Shown one piece after another: positions 38,901 to 51,567 of a stretch of DNA of 64,000 nucleotides. The DNA is from Kudoa neothunni (lineage: Eukaryota; Cnidaria): positions 10,850,001-10,914,000 of the forward strand of contig OZ199840.1 of the NCBI GenBank assembly GCA_964304625.1, in the 5' to 3' direction. The translations under genes were made by a program, and so were the position numbers. The notes below the pieces were generated by a model. It saw nothing but the letters and a program-made list of their open reading frames with translations, made no database searches and was not told the origin of the DNA. Positions within the stretch are counted from its first letter, which is position 1. Each line of letters starts with the position of its first letter.

Positions 38901-41900
38901 AGCAATTTTCGATAGAATGAATTATTGTTAAAGAGTGTATTATTCGTAATTTTTACCAAGCAGCAAAAAATGACTATGAATTACGAAAACTGAAATTGAA
39001 TATTAATAATATAAACAACAATAAAATTTAAAATTAAGAATTAATAATTATCGTGAAATATAATCTTGAATCAAAAGAAATTCTATTTTAAACATTTATA
39101 CCATCTCATTGCAAACAAAATAAAATTTCTTCTAAATGATTGGCATAAAATTTTCTTAATGTGAATTTATAGGCAATAATTAATTTTAATGAATTCTGCA
39201 GTGTGTTTAAAAACTTAATATAGCACCTCGAATCATTTGTATTGTATTATTTTAATATATTTAATAATATTATATTGATCATATAAAATTATCGAATAAG
39301 TATGTTTGCATATTTCGATTAAAATAGTAATAAAAATTATTATAGATTCATGTGAAATAATTTTAATTAACAAGAAAATTCTTTATTCTCATATTTATTC
39401 CTACAGCATTAAAATTTAATAGATTTCGTTAGTAATTGGGAAATTTATTAAATGCACTGCCTGAAAATAATACTAATGAAAAATTGTATAAATTATATAA
39501 GCTGTCAAACTAATTTTTTAAAGCGACATACTTTGTCGATTATGATTTCAAAATTTAAATCATGATCAGTTCTGTGCAGGAGTGTATTAATCCTGGTTTT
39601 TAATTAACAATTTCTTGTCCCCTCGCCCACACTAAATAATTCAAGGTGAGTGTCATATTAATTTTCGTTCCCGAATTATTTAAACTTTCTTAAAATGCAA
39701 TCTAATACGTTATTTTTTGACCCAGGGGATTCTTGAAGACGAATTCTGGACCGGCTCAGAAAATGTGTATAATACTAACTTTTTAAGGGATAAAAAAATA
39801 GAAGAAGTAATAGAGATGAAGAAAACACAAGAAAACTAATTTTGTTGCTCAAACTAAGATCCTTTGGTCCCGAAGAAACTTTGATATGCTCTTTTAAACA
39901 AACATTGAATCAGCTTGTTTTTTCTTAGTTACTTATTATTACTATTTAAATTTGTTATCAGTGATATATAACAATTTTATATAAACTAACATTAAAAATA
40001 AACGTTTTTCAAATTTCACAAAATCATGTCATGTTTCATTTTAATAAAATATTTTGTGAATTTTTGAATATAGATATTAATGTAGTAAGATTGTTTTAGT
40101 TTATAATTTTTTATTAGAAATTAAGAAATTATTCAGTTTTTATTATTAAAAATCAGGGGCGTAATTTTTTAAAATGATTACATTAATGGTTTTTACTTTG
40201 AAGTACGTGTAAAATATTGAAAAAAATTTAAACTATATTTTTATTGTTTTATAAGTTTTTTCATGTTCCAACATTTCCTAACAAAAAATTCGGCCAAATA
40301 TACTAATTGGGAATATTTTAAGATGTAAACACAATATATTAACTTAAGGTTATTATATTTATCGGTACATATATAATTCATTATAACTAATAATTTTATA
40401 GAAATAACAATTTTTCCATTTTTATGTTTTAATATAACCACATTTTTACGTTTATCGAATGCTATACTAAACACTCATGTAAGAATTCTTCCTAAAAAGT
40501 GATAACTTACTATAACCTATCTTAAATTATTTCCTTATTGAATTAAACGTTGATTAATTATTTAAAAAACTCATCCACTCCAAGAAAACTAATAAAATAT
40601 ATTTAGAGAGCGTGTGGTTGTCTTCTCGTTTTTAAATTATTCATGCTAAAAACCTATAAAAATTGTATAATTCAATTTGATATTGTAAAATTTGTGTTTA
40701 TATGGTAAAAATATGTAATAGAATCAATTTATGAATGATTATCAAAACAAATTAGAGATCAATTCAACGTTTGTTGCGAAAAGATGAAGATTACACATGT
40801 ATCCTACCGCGTTCAGATGAAAAATTCTCAAAATTTTAAAATTATTATTTTATTTTATTATCAAGAATCGTGAAAAAAAAATCGAAAAAACATACGCAAG
40901 AGGACGTTTTTTTAGGTGCCGCATACTTTACCCTTTCTCGATATTTTATTGACAGGCCTAACGAATAATGCAAACCTAATATGTTTTCTGTATTCTTCAA
41001 TGGTGAAATTTGTAGAAATTTATAAAAATGTAAGAATAAAATTAAAGAGCAAATTTAAAGATATTTTGATATATTATAATGTAATTGGACACATTATTCT
41101 TCATTATATACTGGTTTTAAAAAAGGAATTTTACAGGTATCGATCGGTGCAACCCTACTAACTTTGTATAGGACATTGCGTAATTAACCGGATTATCTCG
41201 AATAATAATTATTCAATTTCTCAATATTGTTAAGGGAGAATTTTTAAAAATCTTCCATATCGTTCTATAATAATTATCTACATTCATCGAACTAAAAAAC
41301 TCTTGGGGTCATTTTTACCCCAAAACCCGTTGGGGGAAAGAATTTTGTTTGAAAAGAAATAATCAATATTCCACATAAAATTTTTTATGAATCAATTTAT
41401 TACAGTAATTTGGTGGAATAGACGAAATATTAAGTAACGCAGATAATTATTAAATATTCTATGAACAAAATAAAAAAATTTGGGGTCTAAAAACCCCAAG
41501 CCCGTTAAACGGTTAATTATAAAAAATAAAAATATCAACCAACCAAAAAATATAACAAACGCGCATGTGGATAAATTATATTTAATTTTTTGTAATTTAA
41601 ACTTTCTCATGCATTAAAACAGATAAACAATTACTTCAAAACATGTCGTATTGGAGGCAGGAAAAATCGTGATCTCCTTGAAGGTGAATTCGCCGGCGTA
41701 CTCGAAGCTAACGAAGAAAATAGCCACAGTTGAAACACATGCCAGTATCTATATGATAATATAGATCCACTGTTATGGATTTATATCAGTAAATTTTGGG
41801 TATTCTCTGTTTAAGTTTGTAAGAGCTTAAACGGTCGAAAAAAGACATATACCATAGTTACATTATAAACCATTAATTTTTTAAATATACACACATGGAT

Positions 41901-44900
41901 ACAGCTTTGAAGATTTCATATACAGTCGAACCTCTATTATCCGGAAGACGTTTTAAATTTTATTAGGATTTTATTGAATTTGCGTGTCGATAAGTGTTTG
42001 AATATTCGGAATCTCGGTAATTGAAAACCGGAGCAACTATTTAATTTAAATTCCGGATAAATTGCCACCTGTTTACCGTACGATATATACAATGTAGCTT
42101 ATATATAATTGCGATACTTAAAACAAAAATATTTCTAAATTAATTGTTTATAAATTTTTCTTTTTAAGTTAAATTAAATTAAGCATTCGGTTCTTATATA
42201 AATTTGTGCTATATTTTAACATATGCCTGATTGTATGTGTAATAAAAACAAATTAATTACCGATTATTTAAAAAGATAGGTTACTCCTCTGTAGACGTGT
42301 TTTTCTCCTATAATTATGTATTGTTTTTTCTTTTAAGTCTCTATATTCTTAGTTAATAGATATTCCAATATTTTTAATTTAAGTTGCAGAAGTTGAAATT
42401 TTTTATAAATAATGTAAACAATCCTTTAAGTAGGCATTTAATTTAATAAATATGCGTGTGTGACAACGTTTATGTTTGATTAACAGGAACCTCGCTGGTC
42501 TCAAATTTCCCGGATAATCAAGGTTTGACTGTATATATATATATATATATGAATTTATTAATTAAATTTAAAAAATATTAATCTTTTAATAATAAGAAAT
42601 TAAATAAAATTATTAATTAACGAATTTTATTGGAATTTATAATAAATAGTACAAAACCTATTCAAATAACCATTATTTTCATAATATAATATTAAGAATC
42701 GTAAAGAACAAAGTAATTAAAAGATTATATACTTTTTTGACCGATTAGGCTCAACAAAAGTAAATTATGTCATTTATTATGTTACTATGTGAGATAGGTT
42801 ACTAATGTACCACTTCATTTCCATGCACATTAGTTTGGATGAGTCAATTCTTATGTTGTGAGTTTCCGAATAAAGTTTCTATGTTGAAAATTTATATTAA
42901 TTCATTGAAATTTAGAATTTTACTATTAGATTTGTAGTGTATATATTTCTCTTCACTTGATTTAATCCCACTACAAACACCTACATAATTAATAAAATGA
43001 ATTCTAAATAAATTTCAATCATCGGCAATTTCCGGTATGTAATTGAATTTCCAAATTTTAATTTAAAATAATAAGATACTCACTACTGGAATTTTTAATC
43101 ATATTTTGTATTTAAAATATTATTTATTAAATAAAATAAAGTACTAAAAATATCACTTAATAAATATCAAAAGTATTATTATATAGACAACGAAAAAGAT
43201 AAATTTTCGGATTTGTTCGGTTAACAATTTAAATATTTTCACTAAAATCAAAATATTTCTAAACAAAAAAAGTAATCATATCCAATAATTTTTTTAATTG
43301 ATCTACAAATATAAAATGTTAAAAAATAATAAATCAATTTAAATAATCTTCTCTTCATATTTTCATTTATTTATCGTAAAAAAATTAATGACGCGAATTC
43401 TTTAAATAAAGATTCGTGTAATATTTTATGAAAATACAACGACAATCCTCGACAAATGTATAATATAATAAATACATTAGTAGAAGTGGCCACCGCCAAA
43501 ATGCAAGGATCTGCTTGAAGTTTTTTGAGATATTTCGAATGGAAATAGAGAGGAAAAACTCTACTATGAGATAAATTTGAAGTGTAGATTAGAGTTTTTC
43601 GATAGTGTTTATAATTCTGACTAGATATTTCATAAATTTAAAACAATTCACCAACCGAAAACCTATATTAAATCCCACCTAAATTTGACATAATATCCGT
43701 TACCATTGGATTCGGTAATATACAGCGAATATTTATCATACATCTAAATAATTAAATCGGATTACGAACAATTCCGACTCGATTAAAATCTACCACAATT
43801 TGGTTTATAGTTGGATTTGTGGTCTCATCCTTTTTGTGCATCTTTGTTATAATTTTTCCTAATTTGATATCCCATATGACAACCTGAATAAATGATTTAA
43901 TAATTGAATTTATTGGAATTGTAATTACTCGGTCATTTTCGTACAACACGAAGAGATAGCGATGATTTTCCACCCGTTCTATTTAAATCGAATATCAATA
44001 TAAAATTAAAAATGAGTTTGAGTTAATTACTTTTAATATTTTTATGCAGCAAATTTGACATTTTATAACTACTGTTTGTTGATCCAATGGTAATGCTATC
44101 AGATGGCGGTAAATTGTCGCTAAGACTTAAAGTGGGGGATATCTCATGCATTGATTGATCATTGTTCACATGTGACACAGAAACTGAATCAGAATTTGAC
44201 GAGGATTTATCACATGGGCTTGCACATCTGATCGAAATCATGTTCACACAATTATCTTATTAATCACATTAATTAATAATTAAGGCATTAAATATAATAA
44301 AATATTACTATAATTTGGATCGTACAACAGCTTTATGTTTCGCACATCCAATTCATCAGTAATCTTTTTATTGTATTGATAATATATCACGATAATTTTC
44401 CCAGTGTTTGTGCCAATGTAAAGATAGTATTTTTCATCGCTAGCAATCGCCGTAAAATGGCCGATATTTAAATGACTATTTTTTTCCTATAATACAATTT
44501 AAACTGAAATATATGAAAAATTGTATAAATAACCATAAAAATCTGAAGTTTCTCTTTAATTATCGATCCAACATTCAAATATGAGAGATCATAAGAATAT
44601 CCATCATTCACTATCAAACGCCCGGCAGATGTAATAGAATTGAAATCTAAACGAATTACAATTTTATTTAAATACTAGTAGGTAAATGTGGAAAATTATT
44701 ATTTTATTAATAAATAATTTATTAAAAAATAATAGTTGCGCATGCACCGCTATTTTTCATAATAGAAAATTTATATTATGAAAAAAATACAACTCATTTG
44801 TGATTTACACATTTATTTTTTTCCGCCAACAAATTTTATTTTACTAATCTGGATTATAAGGAAATGAGGAGTATGTTTAATCTGCTTAATTATACCAAAA

Positions 44901-46186
44901 ACAATTATATTACACGAAAAAAATTCAATATATTCAGGGCTTGGTTTTTTCATTAAATAGGAAATCTTGGGTTTTTGTGGAAAACCTGTAAACATTAAAG
45001 AATGTCTAAATTTTTTTATGTATAGCATTAATATTTATATGTTTAAGATGTATCCCATTCAGATTATATCATGCAGTAGCGTTTCCCGACTAAAATTGGA
45101 CTCGCACCCCCATTTGATGACAAAACAAAATCTGCACCCACTTACATATGATAAGATGTAACTGACTCAAAATTTATCAAAAATTATTTTCTATTTTGCT
45201 CGAATCTCGCACCTCAAACCCATAGTTCATAGTTCACAGTTCACAGTTCACAGTTCACAGTTCACACCCTTAGTGATGTGGGAACCACTGTCATGCAGGG
45301 TTTAAACACTTGCGGTATTGAACGACAACACATTATTAAAACATTTAAACGTTATTTCAAAATATATTTGGAACTATGAAGTAATAAACTGTGAGTGTAT
45401 TGATCTACACTAGACATTAAGTATGAGTGAGTGTTCGTGCCAAAATGTTGCTATCATACCACGATATATTTAAATTCAGTCATTGAATTTAAATTTATTG
45501 AATCGGAGAAGAGTTAAAAACTTTAATAGATACGATTCTATTTTTTGTTGTATTTAAATTAGTTTTTTATCCAAACTTGGATTTTTTGACCGTCAACCCT
45601 GAATATATCGGTCCATACGCACATATAAATATCATACCAATAAAATTTGAATCATCCGGCCCCGGAATCTTTTCCATTTTCTCATTCTCTCCAATTAATT
45701 CTGGTAATTTGTCGTAGGGTTGTTGGCTTATCGACTTTTTCAATTCACAATCCAAAAACATCTCTTCACTGAGTAAATTATCACGATAATTTTCAAATTC
45801 CACATTCTCCATAGGAATTATATCTTTTAATGAAGGCTCAAACTGCAAAAATTCGGTTGTAGCTTCCTAATGAAAGAAATATCCCTCTAAATCTCACATA
45901 AAAATGAATTTCACCTCCATCAACATATTCAACTCTAGTTTAGTGTCAGTATTAGAGACCTAATTAAATAAAAAAAATTATTTCTCTACTAGCAGGTGTT
46001 GCAATGATACCATTGATTTCAATGAGTGACAATGGTCCTACATCATTCAATTAGAAATTGTCTTAACTATTCGAATAGTTAATTCACATTAGAGTGTGTG
46101 GAATCATTCACGGAAAAATCCAAATCATCATAAACAATAAAACTATTTTCTCCAAACACAAACGCCCTATCACCTGCTAATGACAT
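32971..46186 (-). CDS. VPS8: VPS8, CORVET complex subunit (WD40 to RING)
   Basis: VPS8 is the Rab5-binding subunit of the CORVET tether for early-endosome fusion. The ATG at 46186 (MSLAGDRAFVFG) opens exons 46088-46186, 45990-46037, 45915-45959 and from 45866. Further exons lie around 44650-43480, 38790-38530 and 37500-32971. WD40-like segments include FTAIASDEKYYLYIGTNTGK (near 44440) and VVIWDIKLGKIITKMHKK (near 43860), aligning with the family IAVGTSHG and ITMWDLASGKLL. The mid-protein VPS8 domain shows YLYMFNQGLHEYCEPLL near 36890 (human YVYNRGMNEF..PM). The RING near 33450-33270 has CNLC, CGHWEHKVC and CSKC. The likely last exon is 32971-33003, after FDSEFDQLQKKHRS. Not every junction was resolved. 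The intron region 38.8-43.4 kb carries several MITEs. Confidence 0.85.
33031..33071. repeat. (AAAT)n microsatellite in the last VPS8 intron
   Basis: About ten copies of AAAT/AAAG-type units. On the VPS8 strand it reads TTTA repeats and would translate as FIYLFIYL if not spliced. A donor (GTACTC at 33077) and acceptor (CCTAG ending at 33004) flank it and restore a short in-frame end. Confidence 0.7.
40040..41165. mobile_element. Second copy of the 957 bp MITE plus right flank
   Basis: From about 40040 this matches the interior of the 21879 element (AATTTTTGAATATA, then GTTTATATGGTAAA and others) to its right end AGGTGCCGCATACTTTA at 40914-40930. The match continues into the flank (ATTTTATTGACAGGCCTAA and CATTATTCTTCATTATATAC) to about 41165. 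The left inverted arm is missing here. It lies inside the large VPS8 intron. An 81-codon plus-strand frame at 40916-41161 belongs to the repeated flank and is not called as a gene. Confidence 0.6.
41280..41516. mobile_element. Small piggyBac-type MITE
   Basis: About 235 bp bounded by facing palindromes: CTTGGGGTCATTTTTACCCC at about 41300 and, on the other strand, CTTGGGGTTTTTAGACCCC near 41500. The right edge is TTAACCGTTTAACGGG read inward from the TTAA at 41513-41516. This is the end structure of the other piggyBac relics. The left TTAA is not preserved. No coding sequence. Confidence 0.42.
41923..42531. mobile_element. 609 bp pogo/Tigger-type MITE
   Basis: TA-flanked on both sides. Left end CAGTCGAACCTCTATTATCC and the complement of the right end, CAGTCAAACCTTGATTATCC, are near-identical inverted repeats. 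CAGTCGAACCT-type ends and TA targets are typical of pogo/Tigger elements. No transposase. A (TA)n tract follows directly. A reversed relative is at 52826-53481. It lies within the VPS8 intron region. Confidence 0.62.
45222..45267. repeat. Tandem 7 bp repeat (AGTTCAC)n
   Basis: Six to seven copies of AGTTCAC/AGTTCAT in a row, inside a VPS8 intron. A microsatellite; no function inferred. Confidence 0.8.
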
Positions 46187-46526
46187 TGCTATTGAGATCG
46201 CCGACTTAAGGTTTAACGATTACGGATTATTTCGTTTCGAAATTGATGAATCGGTGTTATTTTTTAAAATTAGAGCTATGTTACGAAGTTTATTTAATTT
46301 TTTAGATCTGTGTGTGCGTAGCTTGAAATTATATGTTAATTTTTATCGCCTGAATGATCATATCGTAATATATTTTTGACTGTAATCCTTATTTGTTGGT
46401 TGACAATTAGAAGATATTAATTTATTTTATACTAACGTCAAAATATTTAGATAGAATTATTGATTTTCAATTAATTTTTAAAAAATATATAAAAATAGCG
46501 AAAAATATGTTCATTCTTTAAATTAA

Positions 46527-48885
46527 CCCTCTAAATAACTTGAAAAGTCACAAATAAGACTAAAAACTGAAGTGTATTTCTACCCCACATTTTTTTAAAT
46601 TTTTTCGTAGTAAATATAAATTATGTTGTTTATACAAATTTTAAGCAATATCCATCCACAAAGTATTGTAAAAAAAGCGTAATAATATGCCAACACATTT
46701 CACGCGTGCGCATTTAATGGGTGAATTTAAGTTTTTGATGATTTAATTATATTCTAAAATAAGGAAAAGCCAGTATATAATAATAAAATTTTATTTATTA
46801 TTAATCTATAATATTTTGAACAGTTTAACGTTATTAAACAAACTTAATCTCGATATAAATGAGACAAGATGTTAAATAACAGAAATAGTATTATAACCAA
46901 TTCAAACCATTTTAGAATGTTTTCTGCAACATGACGCGTTGCAACTATGACATGTTGCTGAGGTTTAATGATCTTTTTTTCTTTCACACAATTAAAATCT
47001 TTGAGTCGAAATTTTTTGAGCGTTTCTAAACCGCTTTTCAACTCTCTACCCATCCTTTTTAAATAATTTCTCCTGCTTACGTTGGTTTGATGAAATATTT
47101 CTTTATAAACTGGAAACCCATTTATCAATGAAATATCAACCATGTTGAAGAATACAATCAGGGGCCAGCGTCTAGTGAATCTTCTTACACTTACCGATAC
47201 AAGTAATCGAGAAATAGCATCAATTCCCCCCTTTGCAGAATTATAATGGACTATTACATTGCATCAGTCTTATAAGGCTCTTCTTCGGAAACTTTGGTAT
47301 TAGTTGCAGAGATGCACAACATATACACAGGTTTGTTTCTCTTGGGCAATTGTCTTAAAATCATCTTTTTAATATCAAACACAAACAGAGAAGAGTTGAC
47401 AGGAGTATTTTGCAATGGTCTTAAATATGGCGGAATTTCTCTTTTATTAGATCTCAATATCCCAAGTAAGGTTAGTATTTTTCTTAACAGTTCGTCGGCC
47501 AGTTCTACAGACGTGAAAGAATTATCACAAACTAAATTTCGACCAGAACCATGCAACAATACAACAATACGACAATGCAACAACGCAACACTGTAAAAAT
47601 GTAACAATGCAACAATGTAACAATTTAAGGGGTTAAATAACTTCAATACTATGTTTTTCCGATGTTTGTTGTCTTTTTATCTAGTTGGTTCTGCTTTCCC
47701 AAATAGACGTCGATATTATATACATTGGTTGATCTAGGATCAATTGCGAGATAAAACTTAATGCCATATTTTGCTCGTTTGCTAAGCATGTATTGCTTAA
47801 ATGGGTAACGTCCTCTGAAAGAAACTAACTGCTCATCAATGCATACATCCTCAAATGGACAGAAATTACGTGTAAGCAAATTCCTCCCAATGGTCCAGAC
47901 GTCCCGAATATGGCAAAATTTATCAGACTCTTTTCCCAGCTCTCGACTCTCGAGTTGCCAGATCATTATAGTCATCAAATTTAACAGCTCTTGTAATTCG
48001 CCTGAATCTATTAAGACAAAAAAGATCTCTATAAATTTGTCGACCTTCGTCAACTCCAAATAACTCCAATTAATTCCAAGTAACTCCAAGTAACTCCGAA
48101 ATTGGTTCCTATCGGTCTTTACGGATAGCCATTAACAACAGACATCCAATAACACCCTCAAATTCGGTTTCATCGAAATTATTCAACTACTGCCAAAATG
48201 ATAAGCATCAAATAAATTTGAAAATTTTAGGATTATATCGTAAACTTCTTGACTCGAAAATAGTCGGAATATATCACCTAAATTAATCAATCTCAATAAA
48301 GCGAAAGGTGATACACTAGGACGATTATTAAAAATATTTTCTGATCCATTTCTTGAAATTATTGGCTTATTAACTGATTAGAAAAATCCAATTTTGTCAA
48401 GCAAAGAATCGGTGGCCAATTCAACGCCATCATCAGATAAATCAGATGGGATTTTATGAGATTTTATGAAGAAGTGAATTTTCAACATCGAGATAATCAA
48501 AATCGAATCAACTATCGCAGTAATCAGAGGAAGCACTCATAGTTTAAATGAAGGCGTGCACACAAATATAATGTGTCACTAATATATTGTTATTTAATCA
48601 ATGTTTTATCGACCAAATTTCCTTAAACCTCAAATATAAATATTATTTTTTATTTCTTACAATTTTATCTAAAAAAATCAGGGTCGATTTATATCCCATT
48701 TTTACCCCATTTTTATTTAGGTGTTTTTGATTTTTTAAAATGCAAATACTCTATTACATTTTTGTAAAGATCTCTATAATATAGAAGATTACATGAAATC
48801 AAAATCAAATTAACAACCATTTACGTTTAAAAAATGTCGTCATAACATGCGTGGGGCCGAAATACACCCCATTTTATTTAGGAGG
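46527..48885 (-). mobile_element. piggyBac element, 2.36 kb, TTAA-flanked, decayed transposase
   Basis: TTAA at 46523-46526 and at 48886-48889 flank inverted ends CCCTCTAAATAA and CCTCCTAAATAA (complement of the right end). The right end also has the GGGGTGTATTTCGGCCCC near-palindrome about 20 bp in. The minus-strand transposase starts near 48540 (MSASSDYCD). It includes FCPFEDVCIDEQLVSFRGRY (family L.IDE....KGR), KRAKYGIKFYLAIDPRS, VCDNSFTSVELADELLRK, SNKREIPPYL and a C-terminal VDISLINGFPVYKE with NVSRRNYLKR. Frame breaks are present, and a stretch of short ACAATG-type repeats near 47560 interrupts it, so it is not active. It is the best preserved of the piggyBac family here and sits between VPS8 and the CEP20-like gene. 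Confidence 0.8.
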
Positions 48886-48889
48886 TTAA

Positions 48890-49988
48890 TATACGCATTG
48901 GAGAAATTAAAATTATTTTATAGTATCATACTTTGAAGGTTGTATTTAGCTGAATTAAAATTAATATCATTTTAAGAGCATAAAAATAGCGAAAAATATA
49001 TAATTAGTAAAAAACGTACGAAAATTAATATCCCGTTATTCGGGAGGAATTTTAAGATATTCTTTATTACAAGCGGCTGCTTAAAACATTATTATCAACC
49101 CGAAGAGCTTTAAAGTTTTGATAAAATTAAATTAAAGTATCTTTATTAAATGGAATGTTAAAATTTAGATTTGGTGTGAAGTTTTAAAAAAATCCTGATG
49201 TCACAGAGCTTTTAATTGTTTTTAATAGCATGCACAACCAGTTCACTATTTATTATGACTTATTAAGTAGGCATGCATCTTTTCGTCATATTTAATGATA
49301 TTTATAATACGACCTATGTTTATTTTTCAGACCGTACATTTAAAAAGTCTCTATGGGCAAAGTGAATTTAACACAATGCTATTGTATATACAGATGGATG
49401 AAATTGTTTAATTAATAGTTGAACATAGCTAATGAGAAAGATTAATACCTTGAACTAACCATCTTTATTGAAAAAAGCGATTTTAATCCTGTTATTAACA
49501 TTGTTTAACCCGATAACAAATTTAAAACGGATCTCGTTAAAATTTTCCGTTTTTAGAGTCTTTATTTGAAAAAAAAAATTAAAAAATACTTAAACTATTA
49601 AATAATTATATAAATATTTGTTATAAGAGAAGTTATTTATTATTAACACACATATTTAGAGGAACGCTACAAATATAAGTAAATTATTAATTTATCTATA
49701 AATATAGAATAAATATAAGTGAAATAATAATTATCTTTAATAATGATTGTGTATCTTGACATATTCAAATGGGAATAAAAAAAATATCAAAATTAGGATC
49801 TAAAACAATGATTGATATGATAATTAAATTCATAGTCTAATTTAAAAATTCTACATTCAATATATGAATAAATATTCCAAATAAATAGAACAACGCTCAG
49901 GACAAAAATCTACAGTCATTTGAAGGTTTGAGATGTCTAAATTGTTTTGACAAACATCCAGAATAATTGTTGTATATATATTTTGTAG
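48890..49988. other. Spacer
   Basis: AT-rich DNA between the piggyBac element and the stop of the CEP20-like gene. No coding segment or repeat I can support. Confidence 0.45.
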
Positions 49989-50821
49989 CTATTCGTATGA
50001 AATATCACTTTTCGAGTTATCTTCGGTGCATGATGAAGATTCTAATTTGAAATCTGAAAGATCCTATTTCATGAATACGTCTTAATGTAATCGAGTTTAT
50101 TCAATTACCAAGTCGAAATTGTTGATAATCTGGGTTATCATCGGAGCATCTTTGTTGGGAACCAATTTTTCAATATTATTAATATTTTTCCCCAATAAGC
50201 TAGCTTCCGTAATTTTTGTTAGAATTTCTTCTTTAATATCCTGACCAGCATCAGGCTATAATCGGTACTTTTTAGAGAAGATTCCCATTATGATTTCTTA
50301 CGAGAGTAACAGATTCCAAATGAAACATGGTCAATGTTTTTATCATTTTAGAGTGTTGTAAATAATCCATTATAATTATCTTGGCAATGTAATCTAAAAT
50401 CAGGGTGGTTCAATACAAATCTAATAATTGGTATTTTATACCGTATATTTTATTATTTTTAGATTGTTGGCAATCTTCAGAGTCGCTAAGGTGTGTCGAT
50501 GAGTTTGAATTCACCTAATAATCCGGTAAAATGAAAACCTCAAAAGAAATCATAATAGTCTACGTTGGGAGCAACGCTGATACCAGATGCTTCAAATTTC
50601 TAAATGAAATAAACATCTCTCCATAAATTTAACAGCAACTTTATTGTTAACTAAAGCTGAAAATATTTCTGCCCGTAGTTTCGCCTAAATAAAATACACA
50701 GAATTGTTTGGTTTTTAATACGATCACATACCTTGAAATCATCAATAAAATCTTCATTTAATACATACTTAAGAATAGAATGCTTCAAACTCTTCTCCAG
50801 CATTTCCTCCTTCATATCCAT
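49989..50821 (-). CDS. CEP20/FOP-family LisH centrosomal protein
   Basis: Proteins of this family (CEP20/FOR20, CEP43/FOP) sit at centriolar satellites or centrosomes and help build cilia. Seven exons: 50732-50821, 50652-50684, 50564-50599, 50442-50514, 50302-50393, 50109-50255 and 49989-50063, total 181 residues (human CEP20 is 174). All phases agree; introns are 45-52 bp. The N-terminus reads LEKSLKHSILKYVLN, then FKAKLRAEIFSAL at residues 29-41, matching the family LE..GVL...KA.LRAEVF.AL. A Ser/Asp-rich linker follows, then the LisH-type helix pair YIAKIIIMDYLQHSKMIKTL and TMFHLES (about 79-105). An acidic tail closes it. The donor of exon 2 is chosen by phase; a longer exon 2 is possible. 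CEP20 rather than FOP is suggested by length only. Confidence 0.75.
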
Positions 50822-51567
50822 ATTGTTAAGCCTATTAGTAAGATCCTCATAAAATCCTTATCCCTTTATCGTAATTAATTTTGTTGGTTTGAAAACGAAA
50901 TCCAACAGGAATAATTGATTCGCTATTGGCAATATAAATATTTTATAACTTTATTTAAATACTTGTAATTTTTCTTTTAGCCCATTCTAAAATTTTCTTG
51001 TTGGAGCCCCTCAATAATACTGAATATAGTATTCGATGAACATAAAAATTTACACAAATCTATTTCAATAACTATTATTCTTTAAATAGATATTATTCTT
51101 TAATGTAACTGTATCTTTAGCAAAAAAACTGTCATTAATTAATCCCTTGTTCTTATTATCTGATTGGTCTTAATTAACTTCAAATAAACATTACCAAGTG
51201 ACTATTTAACTGATAAGCAATAACTCTTAAACTAATATAAATTAAAATGAAAAATTCTTGCAATCATTGCTCAACAAATATTTATTCGACTTTCATTATG
51301 GTATTCAAAAATAAATTCAATTACAGTTACGCAGAGAAATTTGATAGAATAATTTATACAATAATCCAACTTGTGCCATGCATGCTATAAAGCTTGTGAG
51401 ATAATTCTTCTTATATTTAAATTGAGAAATTTTTAAACGATCCTGATCCTAACGGTTAAAAAATGCATAGATTTAAAAATACATTTATAAAACTGTGTAT
51501 TTTTTTGTGGAAGGCATGGGAATAATTTTGATAGACCTTTTATATTTTATCATTATTATCGTATGTA

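Noticed and set aside
47254-47646. Frames around short ACAATG/CAACA repeats taken as a separate gene
   Set aside because: They contain the piggyBac segment VCDNSFTSVELADELLRK and lie inside the TTAA-bounded element.
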